A DNA stretch of 64,000 nucleotides from Prorocentrum cordatum (GCA_963575745.1 CAUYUJ010014352.1:1-64000); one strand, 5' to 3'; shown: positions 25,013 through 35,380, numbered from the stretch's first letter. The notes: generated by a model not told the origin, from the sequence alone. Program-made: numbers and translations.

Positions 25013-25606
25013 TTGAGCAGGGCCTGACCGTCCCGGCGTTCCCATGGTCCTACCACGAGATGTTCTTAGAGCAAAAACAAGGTTCTAGAACAAAAACAAG
25101 ATTCTTAGAACATAAGAAGTATGTTCTAAGGACAAAAACAACTAGAACCCAATAATGTTCTAAGAACAGAAACAAGGCTCTTAGAACAGAAGCCTCGTGC
25201 GTTAAGACAAGCTGCCCCAGCCAGAACTGCTCTGAGAACATCTCGTGGCAACCACAGCAGGTTCTTAGAACATTGTTTGGTAGGGCCACAGGGTTAAGTC
25301 GGGCCTGTCCCCCTACATGGGGATTTTCGGCGAAACATAACCAATACCCAAAAAAATAAAAAAGAGTCAAAAACAAATCAGGGGAGTATTTTTTTTTAGC
25401 AGTTTTTGATATTTTTTGGGTATTTTCTATTTTTCGTCGACAACCCCCCTGTAGGGGACAGGCCCGACTTAATGGTAGGGCCACAGGCACGCCGGGACGC
25501 TTCGCCACTGCTTGAAACCCCAGGCGAGGGCTCCAGGCGACGAAGCCCCCGGACAGCGCAAACCCTGCACGTTCCTCCGCGGGGTGGGCTGTCAGGATCC
25601 TATCGT
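25013..25606. repeat. Family B repeat, copy 1, split by a family C element
   Basis: Begins TTGAGCAGGGCCTGACCG, contains several GTTCTTAGAACA palindromes, the block GCCCCAGCCAGAACTGCTC and GGTAGGGCCACAGG, and resumes after the insertion with GCACGCCGGGACGCTTCGCC. The part after 25470 is duplicated almost exactly at 25876-26010. Confidence 0.8.
25293..25472. mobile_element. Family C inverted-repeat element inserted in family B, 15-bp duplication
   Basis: Terminal TTAAGTCGGGCCTGTCCC on the left and its reverse complement on the right, AT-rich interior. The 15-mer TGGTAGGGCCACAGG lies on both sides (25278-25292 and 25473-25487). Uninterrupted family-B copies contain this word, or a variant of it, once. 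Confidence 0.85.
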
Positions 25607-25714
25607 TATGTCGGGCGTGTCCCCCTACAGGAGGATGTTCGACAAAACAACAGAAAATACCCCACAAATGGTCAAAACACATAATCCAGAAATAGTCTGG
25701 GGAAAAACTTCGTG
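25606..25714 (+). mobile_element. Family C element, left half only
   Basis: Starts TTATGTCGGGCGTGTCCCCC and runs to the central AATAGTCTGGGG. The right half is missing and the sequence passes into a second family-B repeat. Confidence 0.75.
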
Positions 25715-25730
25715 GTAGAACTAAATAATC

Positions 25731-26010
25731 CTACCACGACATGCTCCCAGAACCCGAATGTTCTGAGAACAAAAACGAGGCTCTTGGAACATGAGCCTCA
25801 TGCGTTAAAACAAGCTGCCCCAGCCAGAACTGCTCTGAGAAGAGTTCGTGGAAACCACAGCAGGTTCTTGGAACACTGTCTGGCAGGGCCACAGGGACGC
25901 CGGGACGCCTCGCCACTGCTTGACCCCCAGGCGAGGGCTCCACAGGCGACGGGCCCCCAGATAGCGCAAACCCTCCACGTTCCTCCGCGGGGTGGGCTGT
26001 CGGGCTCCTA
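25731..26010. repeat. Family B repeat, copy 2 (tandem duplicate of copy 1)
   Basis: CCTACCACGACATG through GGGACGCCTCGCCACTGC, then GGCGAGGGCTCC and GGGTGGGCTGTC as in copy 1. It carries no family-C insertion in the GGCAGGGCCACAGGG block. Confidence 0.8.
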
Positions 26011-26086
26011 TCGGCGATGAATGGGCGATGCAGGGTCGATGCTTCCCCCCCCTGTTGCCCCACAGCCCCTCGCCGCCCCACTTGCC

Positions 26087-26375
26087 ATCGCTTGGACGTC
26101 CGTTCCCCGTGCACGTTTCGGCTTCGTGCGCCACTCTGGACGAAGACGAAAACATGCACAGAAACTCCCGGCGCTCCGCGCGAATTTCTTAGATTTGGGC
26201 TAGAAGCCCTTCCCTCACGCCGCCGGGGGGGCCCAGCGCGGATCCAAGAAGTCCTCGCGGAGCGCCACAAGTTTCTGCTTCTGGCGCTGTTTCTTCCCCG
26301 ATCTTTTCTCGCACGAGGAGCCAGGATGCTCCTCGAGGGCCCTCGCCGAGAACGACGCACACGTCCGAGCGATGC
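26087..26375. mobile_element. Family D element interrupted by a family A palindrome
   Basis: The left terminus GCCATCGCTTGGACGTCC (from 26088) and the right terminus ACACGTCCGAGCGATGCCAAG define family D. An extra roughly 150 bp in the middle is the family-A palindrome. Confidence 0.7.
26159..26283. mobile_element. Family A palindrome, copy 1 (inside family D)
   Basis: GAAACT, GGCGCTCCGCGCGAATTTC on the left and GATCCAAGAAGTCCTCGCGG, AGCGCCAC, GTTTC on the right are inverted. The right outer side is pyrimidine-rich (GTTTCTTCCCCGATC). Confidence 0.75.
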
Positions 26376-26969
26376 CAAGCCCAAAGGCCCCCCAGGCGGC
26401 GCGCAGACGCCGGCCGCGCAGGCAGGAACAAAAAAAAAAACAGCGCCAGGACAGCCGCCCGCGCTCGCGGCTTGCGGGCGCCCATCCCTGCCGGCGAGGC
26501 GGCCATGGCCAGCAGCGGGGCCGCGGGGGGGTCATGCCTCAAGGGGAGTCGGCGCCCCTCCGACGGGGACTCCACCGACGACGGAGGCGGGATGAGGACG
26601 GAAGGACGAGGAATTGGAGAATGGGGCTGAAGACAGTGGGAAGGCGCGGAGGGGGAGGAGGGGATAAAGGAGGCACACCGGGAAAGAAAGAAGGAAGCAA
26701 CGGGGGGAGACGTGGAGGCGAGGATGGAAGTGAAGCAAGTTCGAGGCCGAAGACGTGCGCGAACGTCCGCGTGCGAGGGCAGTCCTGGGCATTACTATTC
26801 TCGGCGGGGCTGCAATGGGGCTGGTTGTATCCAGCGCTGCTCGGGGTGCACCATGCATTGGGTTACCGACGCTGCTTGAGGAGCACCTGATGTCAACGTT
26901 GCTTGAAATGCATTTGCAACGGACTGGCCCATCCTGCGGCCCATGGGTCATGGAGACGTCCGGGAGGGG
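26376..26969. other. No supported gene
   Basis: GC-rich sequence with no dispersed repeat recognised. Confidence 0.4.
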
Positions 26970-27190
26970 GAGGGGAGGGATAACATTGTGGATGCCACGA
27001 CAATGGACACCCTAACGGTCCTATCATTGAATTTAACATGTGTTTAAACTGTAGGACAAATGTTCTGAACATGCTTTAAACAAGTCTTGTCCATGTTTGA
27101 AACATGTTCAACACATGCTTGAGGCATCTGAGAATTCGTTGGTGCCATGCTTCCTCTCCATTGATCGTCCTCCACAAGGATAGCAAGGAT
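26970..27190. repeat. Dispersed repeat K, copy 1
   Basis: GGATGCCACGACAATGGACACCC, then ACATGTTTGAAACATG-type words, GAGGCATC and GCCATGCTTCCTCTCC, as at 61916-62090 in the same order. Confidence 0.6.
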
Positions 27191-27369
27191 GGAGAGGGGG
27201 AGGGACACCGTGCGGGGGGGGGGGGGAAGACGGGAGAAGGGCACGTCGGGCGCTCCACTGCCGACCTCACCAACTTAGCAAGTCCAAAGAGCCGCGAACA
27301 CGCTCACGCCGATGCTCTTCCGTGTCCACAACTGGACCACCTCTCCAACTCACTGCCTCCTCGTCATCC

Positions 27370-27426
27370 TTCCCCTTCTGTTCCTCCTCCTCCTCCTCCT
27401 CCTCCCCCTCCTCCTCCTCCTCCTCC
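27370..27426 (+). repeat. (CCT)n tract
   Basis: TCC/CTC run. Confidence 0.9.
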
Positions 27427-27429
27427 TTG

Positions 27430-29920
27430 CTGGTCTCCTCCCGATAGCTCTCTCTCCTCCGCGCCCTCTCCGACCTACTCGATGGCCGCCTGGCTAGGCA
27501 TGGCGCCCTCAGGGACAGCATCGGCTCGTTGTTTCTCGTCACAAACGTCACAATAGGGTCAGAAATTCCGGCGTCCGCGGTGGGAGCGACCATCATCAAG
27601 TCCGTGAATCCTTGATGCAATCGAGCAGATAATATTCAGTGGCGGAATAAGAAGTGCCCCGTGCAAACTCTGTGGCCAGAACGTGCTGCACACTGAAATC
27701 GACCTCTACCACGGCACCGGGCACAACAATTGTATTCTCCTGGTGCATCTGAAGCTTTTCAACGGGGTCTCTTAAAACGCCAAACGCAAACATTACGCCA
27801 ATGATCACATCACGGAACGGGTCCTATGCAGTGTTGTATCGACGTCGTGATGCTAGGCTTTGTTGGTCCTTAGTGGATATGTCATCCTGTTCAGTTGGAT
27901 CTCTTGTGCTCGTACTGTGAAACCTCACGGCCGTCACTCGTCTTTCTGCGCACCTCCTGGTCACGAGATGATGCTGGGACTATCGTATATCGCATTGAAA
28001 GCAACACCGAGTGAGCCATGCTTGGGGCCGCGCCGACAGCAGCGGCTCGTCGCTTTCTTGGGCGGGTGCTCCGTACGCCTCGGCTTCTACCCGCCGTAGA
28101 TCGGTTGTTGGCGTTTCCTTGCAACTTCAAAGGACGCGCTCCACTCATACAGCGGCTAGTCTGGGATGCGTTGCAGTCAGTACTGGTATACTCAGCTCGC
28201 AGGTGGCTGCAGCAACATTTGTCAATATTAGTCTACGGCCGCACCTCATCCTGGTTCGACAAGCTGGACTCCAAACGTCGTCTTCCTGGTTCAATTCTAC
28301 CAATTGTCCAGATGTGCTGCCTGAAGTTCTGGGACGGTCTGCAGAGATTGAGTCGCTGCACGCGTTTACTGGCCCGTGGATACTGACAAAGTGATCGACC
28401 CCGAACAATTTGTCGATCAAGAGTTCGTGCCCGCTGGTCTGGGTGGGCTCGACGGCATCGGCTTCATCCACGTGTGTCCGTCGTGCACTGCAGCCGCATC
28501 TGTTCGGGAAAGCTCATGACAACAGCAGTGCCTGGGTGCCCCCCAGAAGAGCGCTTGAGATGTATTGGGCAATGGACCAGGGAACACGACGTTATCGCCT
28601 GATGCTTGTGATGCTTCAGAGGTATCGTCTGTGAGCGTATGACAATTGTTGCGAACTTGTTGCATGTTGTCGTCGTCACAAGCCCGAGTTGGACGATCAT
28701 ATGCTTCCGCGTCGCAGGTGTTGTCCCTCGCGCTCGGTCGAGCGCACGCCGCCTTGCCTGCTTGGCCATCGCAGCAGCCCGCCAGGTGGGGCGGGGACAC
28801 CTGCGCCATCGGCAGCTGCTGGCTGTCGTCACGTCGAAGTGCTGCACGGGCGAGGTTGCGAGAAAGTGTCAGAAAGTAGGTCACTCGTATCTTCGGAGGC
28901 CCTTGAGTATGTCGGCGATGCCAGCGCCAACGGCGTAGAGGTGGGTCGCCAGAGGGGTGCGTGCAGTTGTCGAGGCATCTGCATGTACGCGTGAGGTCTT
29001 CGATGTGAAAGATGCCGTGCCCTTGTCGAAGGATGGGTTGGGGAATCTGGAATGCTCTGTTTACCGATGGGGCTCATAGCTCTAGCTTTACAAACTGCAG
29101 CGGTCTTAATCTTAGTCACGTGATACTGCGTTAGCCCTGTCACGTTTCTCTTCGCCTCGGTCTACTCTGAGCCCCATATCGCTCCTGTTCGGGAGCAGTT
29201 GCAGTGGATCCGACGGGCTTCGTGCATGTGAGTGGCTCGACCTAGAGATACACGTATTCGCCAAGAAATTCGATTGGATGATAAAGAACCCGAATCGTGC
29301 TTGGATATGCGGCCGCGGACCTGAGCAGCAGAGCAACCTGCTTCCATGGCTCGATCAGTCGCCCACGCCATTTGCAAGACTTCGAGGTCACTTAATGGGG
29401 AGTCTCGCAAGGTGTTTCTCATTGGAGTGGGCCCGTGGACTACTATGTAGCGTGAGCGTGACCGGGGTAGCAGCAAAAAAGCAGCAAACAAGAATCAGCC
29501 TTCGAGCAGCTCGAGCAGTCCCGATACGCAGGACCTGGCCCACGTTGCCGAGAGGTCTCTCTTGGCACGCAGCCAGCGCCACAAGAAGCCCGTGGAGTCG
29601 GAGCGGGCTGCCCGCATCAAGGAGCACCAGCGGCAGGGCGAGACCCAACGCCGACGCGATCGCACCGCAACTCTCCTCGGCCATCGCCGCCAACGCAGAG
29701 CCGACCAGCAACCCCCGCGGCCGCGGTGAGTGCCGCCGTGGCGCCAGCAGCGGCAACCGCGCCGGGCCTCTCGCATCCCGTCCCGCCACCGCCGCCGGCC
29801 GTCGCCGCGCCGCCAGCTGCGCCGACGGCAGCGCGACGCGTGCCCCGGCGTCGCCGCGGAGCGTGGCCACGCCTCCAAGCTCTGAGAAGGGCACGACGGA
29901 GGAGCTCCACGAGGGGACCA
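27430..29920. other. Low-repeat stretch without a provable gene
   Basis: This is the longest part of 19-44 kb free of recognised repeats, and it is AT-richer. Short frames on both strands (for example plus 28018-28386, minus 28145-28471 and minus 27596-27808) look half-coding but contradict each other. No splice-consistent chain or known motif was found. It may hold exons of a spliced gene. Confidence 0.4.
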
Positions 29921-29923
29921 GCG

Positions 29924-30025
29924 TTAAGTCGGGCCTGTCCCTCTACAGGGGGATTTTTGGTTGAAGAAATAAAGAAATACTCAAACAATGCCCTAAAAGG
30001 CTCAAACATTGTCAAAAAATAGTTC
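29924..30025 (+). mobile_element. Family C element, left half only
   Basis: TTAAGTCGGGCCTGTCCCTC and the AT-rich interior up to TAGTTCCCAGACTAG. The right half is missing. Confidence 0.75.
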
Positions 30026-30088
30026 CCAGACTAGTTCCCAACCATCCTGTGGTGTTGGGTCCTCGTTTTGAAGAGACGGTCCCGGCGT

Positions 30089-30195
30089 TCCTCCTTCTCC
30101 TCCTCCTCCTCCTCCTCCTCCTCCCCTTCCTCCTCCTCCTCCTCCTCCTCCTCCTCCTCCTCCTCCTCCTCCTCCTCCTCCTCCTCCTCCTCCTC
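30089..30195 (+). repeat. (CCT)n tract, about 100 bp
   Basis: Nearly pure CTC trinucleotides, immediately upstream of the 30196-31440 minisatellite. Confidence 0.95.
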
Positions 30196-31440
30196 ACTAC
30201 CGTCCGCATGCGCCCCGCACACCCAGTGCAGCGCTTCGTGGCCCCATAGGGAGGCCCACCGAAGGTCCCAATGCTACAGTCCGCATGCGTCCCGCACACC
30301 CAGTAAAGCGCTTCGTGGCCCCATAGGGGGCTCAACTGACGGTCCCAGTGCTACCGTCCGCATGCGTCCCGCACCCCCAGTACAGCGTTTCGTGGCCCTC
30401 TTCCCCCTCCTCCCTGCGTTTCGCCCACCCAGTACAGCGCTACGTGGCCCCATAGGGGAGCCCCACCGAAGGTACCAGTGCTACCGTCCGCATGCGTCCC
30501 GTACACCCAGTACAGCGCTTCGTGGCCCCATAGGGAGCCCAACCGAAGGTCCCAGTGCTACCGTCCGCATGCGTCCCGCACATTCAGTAAAGCGTTTCGT
30601 GGCCCCATCGGGAGCTTCACCGAAGGTCCCAGTGCTACCGTCCGCATGCGTCCCGCACACCCAGTACAGCATTTCGTGGCCCTCCTCCCCCTCCTCCCTG
30701 CGTTTCACCCACCCAGTACAGCGCTACGTGGCCCCATAGGGGAGCCCCACCGAAGGTACCAGTGCTACCGTCCGCATGCGTCCCGCACACCCTGTACAGC
30801 GTTTCGTGGCCCCATAGGGAGCCCAACCGAAGGTCCCAGTGCTACCGTCCACCAATACAGCGTTTCGTCGCCTCAATGGCCCCATAGGGAGCCCCACCGA
30901 AGGTCCCAATGCTACCGTCAGCATGCGTCCCGCACACCCAGTGCAGCGTTTCGTGGCCCTCCTCCCCCTCCTCCCTGCGTTTCACCCACCCAGTACAGCG
31001 TTTCGTGGCCCCATAGGGAGCTCCACCGAAGGCCCCATTGCCCCCGTCCGCATGCGCCCCGGAAGCCCAATTTGGCATTTTCACACACCCAGTGCAGCGT
31101 TGCTCCACCCAAGGCCCCAATGCCACCGTCCGCATGCGCCCGGGAAATGTAATTTGGCATTTTCACCCGCGCAGTGCAGCGTTTCGTGACCCCATAGGGG
31201 GCTCCACCGAAGCCCCCAGTGGGACCGTCCGCATGCGTCCCGGTAACCCAATTTGGCATTTTCACTCACTCAGTAGAGCGCTTCGTGGCCCCATAGGGAG
31301 CTCCACCGAAGCCCTCAGTGGGACCGTCCGCATGCGTCCCGGAAACCCAATTCGGCACACCACCCACACAGTACAGCGTTCCCCCCCGCCCAGTGCAGCG
31401 CTTCGTGGCCCCATAGGGAGCTTCACCGAAGCAGATATTC
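30196..31440 (+). repeat. Minisatellite, about 73-80 bp unit, roughly 13 units
   Basis: Each unit carries CCGTCCGCATGCGTCCCG, CCCAGTACAGCG, TTCGTGGCCCCATAGGG and CACCGAAGGTCCCAG. Some units contain an extra CTCCTCCCTGCGTTTCACCC spacer, giving 130-bp steps (30410, 30690, 30965). Units past 31040 diverge (GGAAACCCAATTTGGCATTT). Confidence 0.95.
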
Positions 31441-32048
31441 ACAATTACGGTACCCACAACTGCATATGGTTGGGACCTTCGCCAGGATAATTGTTGTTCC
31501 TCCTCCTCCAGCTCATCCCCTCCCTCCTTCTCCTCCTCACCCTTTCCCTCTCCTCCCTCTCCTTCTTCAACTTCTCCTCCAATGCATCCCCATAGTCAGA
31601 CAAAGCCAGAGCGAAGACAACACCGGACTGGGACACATCAGGGATCTCTGAGATCGGGCGGCTCTGGATGATGCATCGGTCGAGCGCGGCTGATTCAGAG
31701 CGCTCTGGGACGCTGAGGGCGTCCCGGAACGCTGTGTGGAGGCTTGGGAATGGACACCAACACAAAAACTGGGGGCTGCGTTCACCTGGGGAGGATGATC
31801 CTAGATTTTGGTGTGGATGGTATTCTTTCGGGCGCCTATAGGAAGCCAAAGTATTGCCGCCATCACCGAGATTGGGATCGGCTCCCCCCGGTGGAGGCAC
31901 CCTGCCGAGCTCCGGGGGCTGCTCCTCCGGGCCCCAGCGGGCGCCCGAGAGGAGGGCGGCCCACACGTCGAGGGGGTCGCGCAGATGCCGTGACCCGAGG
32001 CGCGTGCACGGGCGAGGGGGGGGCCAGGGGGCTGCCAGGGGGTTCGCG

Positions 32049-32166
32049 CAGGAGGAGGAGGAGGAGGAGGAGGAGGAGGAGGAGGAGGAGGAGGAGGAGG
32101 AGGAGGAGGAGGGAGGGAGGAGGAGGAGGAGGAGGAGGAGGAGGAGGAGGAGGAGGAGGAGGAGGA
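32049..32166 (+). repeat. (GGA)n tract, about 118 bp
   Basis: Nearly pure GAG trinucleotides with one GGGAGGGA interruption at 32110. Confidence 0.95.
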
Positions 32167-32317
32167 GAGAGCGCCACGGGCTCTGGGGCCCAAGCCCTGG
32201 CCTCGGCGCCGACCTCTCCCCCCCCCGCAGGGCCCGGCAGCGCGCAGGAGGGGGCTCAGAGAAGGGGGCTGCTTCTCGGGAGGCGCTGGCCGTACATCTG
32301 CAGAGAAGGCCCAAGCC

Positions 32318-32450
32318 TGGCCATCGCTCGGACGTCCATTCTCTGTGCTTTTTTCAGTTTCGTGCGTGGTTTTATTCGCCAAATGACCAAGGATGCTCCT
32401 CGATGGTCCTCGCCGAAGGAAAAATGCACACGTCCGAGCGATGCCAAGAA
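32318..32450. mobile_element. Family D element, uninterrupted copy
   Basis: GGCCATCGCTCGGACGTCC on the left and CACACGTCCGAGCGATGCC on the right are imperfect terminal inverted repeats. The interior of about 95 bp contains GGATGCTCCTCGATGG. Confidence 0.8.
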
Positions 32451-32454
32451 GCCT

Positions 32455-32676
32455 TCTGAGAATAGGAGGAGAAGCAGTGGCATAAGCATACATTTTCTTG
32501 GCGCTCCGCGCGGACTCCTGGCATCCGCGCTGGGCCCCCCTCCCCGGCGTGCACGCGCCAGGGGCGGCGCCAGAGGTGCCGCCAGAGGCGCCGCCAGCGG
32601 TGATCCAAGAAATCCGCGCGGAGCGCCAATAATTTGTGTATATGGCGTGTTTTTCTCTTCTTCGATACTGAGAAGG
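32455..32676. mobile_element. Family A palindrome, copy 2
   Basis: CTTCTGAGAATAGGAGGAG, TGGCATAAGCATACA, TTGGCGCTCCGCGCGGA on the left; TCCGCGCGGAGCGCCAA, TGTGTATATGGCG, TTTTTCTCTTCTTCG, CTGAGAAG on the right. It abuts the family-D copy at 32318-32450. Confidence 0.8.
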
Positions 32677-32750
32677 CGCCGGCCTTACGCCCACAGACAA
32701 AACCTGCGCCTTCTAAGAAGCAGAGGTGCTTCCGAGAAGCCTTCCGCTCT

Positions 32751-32952
32751 TGGGGAAACGAATAATGACAGAAACATGAAAACTCGGAGGTCCGCGCGGA
32801 TTTCTCGGATCGGCGCTGGACCCCACTCCCTAGCGCGCGGAGCGCGCCAGGAGCTGCGCTGGAGGCGCCGCCAAGGGGGTCCAGCGCGGACCCGAGAAAT
32901 CCGCGCGGACCTCCGAGTTGTTTTATGTTTATGTCATTGCTCGTTCCCCTAC
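32751..32952. mobile_element. Family A palindrome, copy 3 (best-preserved arms)
   Basis: GGGGAAACGAATAATGACAG, AACTCGGAGGTCCGCGCGGA, TTTCTCGG, GGCGCTGGACCCC is mirrored almost exactly at 32878-32952. The centre holds GCGCGGAGCGCGCC. Confidence 0.85.
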
Positions 32953-33118
32953 ACGTCGTTCATTTCTAATCGTGCTCATTTCTAATTGTGCTCGTTTCTA
33001 ACTGTTCCTGGCCCTCTAGTGGCCAGGGAAAGGCCCAGGATAGAACAATTAGAAATGAAAGGATCTTGCCCCCCCAAAAAAAAATCAATGAATGTTCGAA
33101 GAATTAAACATGAACAGT

Positions 33119-33275
33119 GTTTATGTCGTTGTCCGTTCCCCTACTCCCTAGGTGAAAAAGAAAATGATCCAAACATGCCCCAAAATGGTCAGGAAAATAC
33201 AAACATAATCGCCCCCAGACTATTTTGTAAACTATGTTTGAATATTCCTCCTGTAGAGGGACAGGCCCGACTTAA
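33119..33275. mobile_element. Family C element, degenerate left end
   Basis: Right end TGTAGAGGGACAGGCCCGAC-TTAA is canonical. The left end TTATGTCGTTGTCCG is divergent, and the same divergent end occurs alone at 32926. No clean target duplication was seen. Confidence 0.6.
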
Positions 33276-33454
33276 CCCTAGGACATGAGCACGGCCCTTT
33301 CCAGCAAAACTCCGCCCAGAGAAGACGGACCCGGCGCAAAGGGCCCGGGCTGGCGCCAGCCCGCACGACACGTGCGCGACCGCAGCGGCCCCTCGAAGGC
33401 CGAAGACGAGGCGCTTCGCGTCTCGCCCGGGCACCACGACTGACTACCTACCAG

Positions 33455-33610
33455 ACCACCCCAACCCAACCCGAAGACCCGAATTTGACACGAATTTCGG
33501 GTTGGGGGGGGTACGGGTTCCATCTGTTTTTCAATGCTCCCCGACCCCCCCCCACTGGAAATGGAGGGAAAATTGAGGCCTTCGGGTTGGGTTGGGGTCG
33601 TTTGGTGGGT
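33455..33610. repeat. Imperfect inverted repeat
   Basis: ACCACCCCAACCCAACCCGAAG (split by small gaps) recurs inverted as CTTCGGGTTGGGTTGGGG near 33579. A shorter nested pair is CCCGAATTTGACAC with GAATTTCGGG. Confidence 0.6.
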
Positions 33611-34123
33611 GGTGGACGACAAGGCCTCCTCTTGGGGAAACCAAAATCGAGGGCAGAAAATCCACCCCGAGAATCATCACCCCGGCACGCGAAGCCGCTT
33701 CGTAAACGCACCCAAAGGAGGAATCAAACAGGGCAGGGCTGTAAACAAAAACGCCCAGGGGCGCGTAGTAAACGAGATTTGTCCTCCCTTGACAGCAGGT
33801 GCCGATGCCGCTGCTCCGCGGACCTCTCCAGGGGGTGCGTTCGGACCAGGATCTCGAGGCCACTCCAGCCGCGGCGACGAGGACCCCCCTGGAGGCACCA
33901 AACAGGCGACCTCGAGGCCCAGGTCGCGGCATCGGTAGGCCTCTTCCTCTCCTGACCTCCCCAGGCCCCCGACGTCATGACTTTGTCATAGCACCGACCC
34001 CCAGAGGTCTCGACACTTTCTCTGGAACCGGTCTTTCATCCTGAGTCGATGCTTGACGGTCCCGGGGCCCGGGAAGGGCCCCATGCAGGAGGCCGAAAAT
34101 AATCAAACCTCCCGCCGTGATTA
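33611..34123. other. No supported gene
   Basis: Mixed sequence. Frames are open on both strands without coding character. Confidence 0.4.
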
Positions 34124-34145
34124 TTTCGCAACGCGAGGGGGTCTG

Positions 34146-34397
34146 TTGAGCAGGGGCCGACCGTCCTGGCATTCCTATAATCCAACCACGAAATGTTCTC
34201 AGCACCCAAAAATGTTCTAAGACCCAAACCCATGTTCTTAGAACAGAAACCCGATGGGTTAAAATAGACAGACTCCGCCAGAAATGTTCAGGAACAAATT
34301 CCTGGGAACCGCGAAAGAATTCTCAGAACATTGCTAGGTAGGCCTACGCATAGGCCTACCAAGCAATGTCGCTTCGCCACTGCTTGAGGTCGTGTTT
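34146..34397. mobile_element. Family B repeat, copy 3, flanked by 22-bp direct repeats
   Basis: TTGAGCAGGGGCCGACCGTC to CTTCGCCACTGCTTGAGGTC-GTGTTT. An identical 22-mer lies on each side (34124-34145 and 34398-34419), as for a target-site duplication. Confidence 0.75.
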
Positions 34398-34419
34398 TTT
34401 CGCAACGCGAGGGGGTCTG

Positions 34420-34943
34420 GGAATGTCGGGCGTTGGCAGAACTGGGTTTAGTGGGACCTGGTTTAGTGATGTGTACCTGGGGCTGGTCTAGTGGCTCTGG
34501 CCCATTTAGGGGCTCCGGGGTTCTACTACTAACCGGGTCCTCTTACCTGGGGTCCTGGCTACCCAGACATCCGATATCTCGATTTCTTCGAGACACGGGC
34601 CGCAGACCTCCCGACCACTTCCCCGGGACCGGTTTCTCGTCCCGAGTCGGTTCCTGCATGACGGCCCCGAGGCCCTGCGAGGGCCCCGAGAGGCCAAAAA
34701 CGACGAGAAACCTCCGCCTCGATTTTGGGTTGAGACGCCCGCTGTCTGGCCATACCCGGCCCGGAGCGGCGCTGAACCGAGCCGTGCCGGCATCGGCTCC
34801 GATTGCGCGGCGCGCGCCCGCAGCCTGCGCCGGCCGGCCGGCCGCCGCTGCCGGCGGCCCCGCGGCCCGCCCGCCCCGGCCAGGCGGCATGCCGCCCGCG
34901 CCCCGCCCCCCCTCCGCCGGAGGGCGCCAAGTGTCCTCCAGTA
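34420..34943. other. No supported gene
   Basis: GC-rich, GCCGGCCGGCCGCC-type stretch near 34830-34860. Confidence 0.4.
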
Positions 34944-35136
34944 TGAGGTCGGGCCTGTCCCCACTACAGGGGGATTTCTGACGAAAAATCAAAGAGACCC
35001 CAAACATACCCCAAAAAGGCAAAGAAATACTCAGAAAATAGCCCCCAGAGCATTTTTGGAATATTGTTTGACCATTTTGGGGGTATTTTTTATGTTTCGT
35101 CGAAAATCCCCCTGTAGAGGGACACGCCCGACATAA
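34944..35136. mobile_element. Family C element with perfect 8-bp duplication
   Basis: CTCCAGTA lies immediately on both sides (34936-34943 and 35137-35144). The right end is CACGCCCGACATAA; the left end is degenerate in its first bases (TGAGGTCGGGCC). Confidence 0.85.
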
Positions 35137-35165
35137 CTCCAGTAGATGGACAATAGATTCGAACC

Positions 35166-35380
35166 TTAGGAGGCAACTTCTGGGAGGCTTTCGTCGCAAA
35201 GATTTACAGGAGGGTGAAGCTCCATTCGGGAGCTATTTTACGCCAGAGTGGGCCTCGGATTGAGCGGGATCATAAGCCAGATTAAGCGGGATTGAGCGGG
35301 ATAAAGCGGGATGAGGCCGGATTGGGCCCGACTTCGGACCAGTGCAAAATCAGAATTTGACCTCCCAGGAGTTGCATCCC
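35166..35380. mobile_element. Family J inverted-repeat element, copy 1 (215 bp)
   Basis: TTAGGAGGCAACTTCTGGGA on the left and CCTCCCAGGAGTTGCATCC on the right are inverted. The interior has tandem AGCGGGATTAAGCCGGAT-like units. Same length and order as 51290-51504. Confidence 0.8.

Noticed and set aside
25293-25472. TTAA at both ends of family C as a piggyBac-type target site
   Set aside because: Other copies begin TTATG or end ATAA, and real 8-bp duplications lie outside these bases, so TTAA belongs to the element.
30196-31440. CRISPR-like array of direct repeats
   Set aside because: Units are 73-80 bp of continuous repeat with no unique spacers, in a eukaryotic context.
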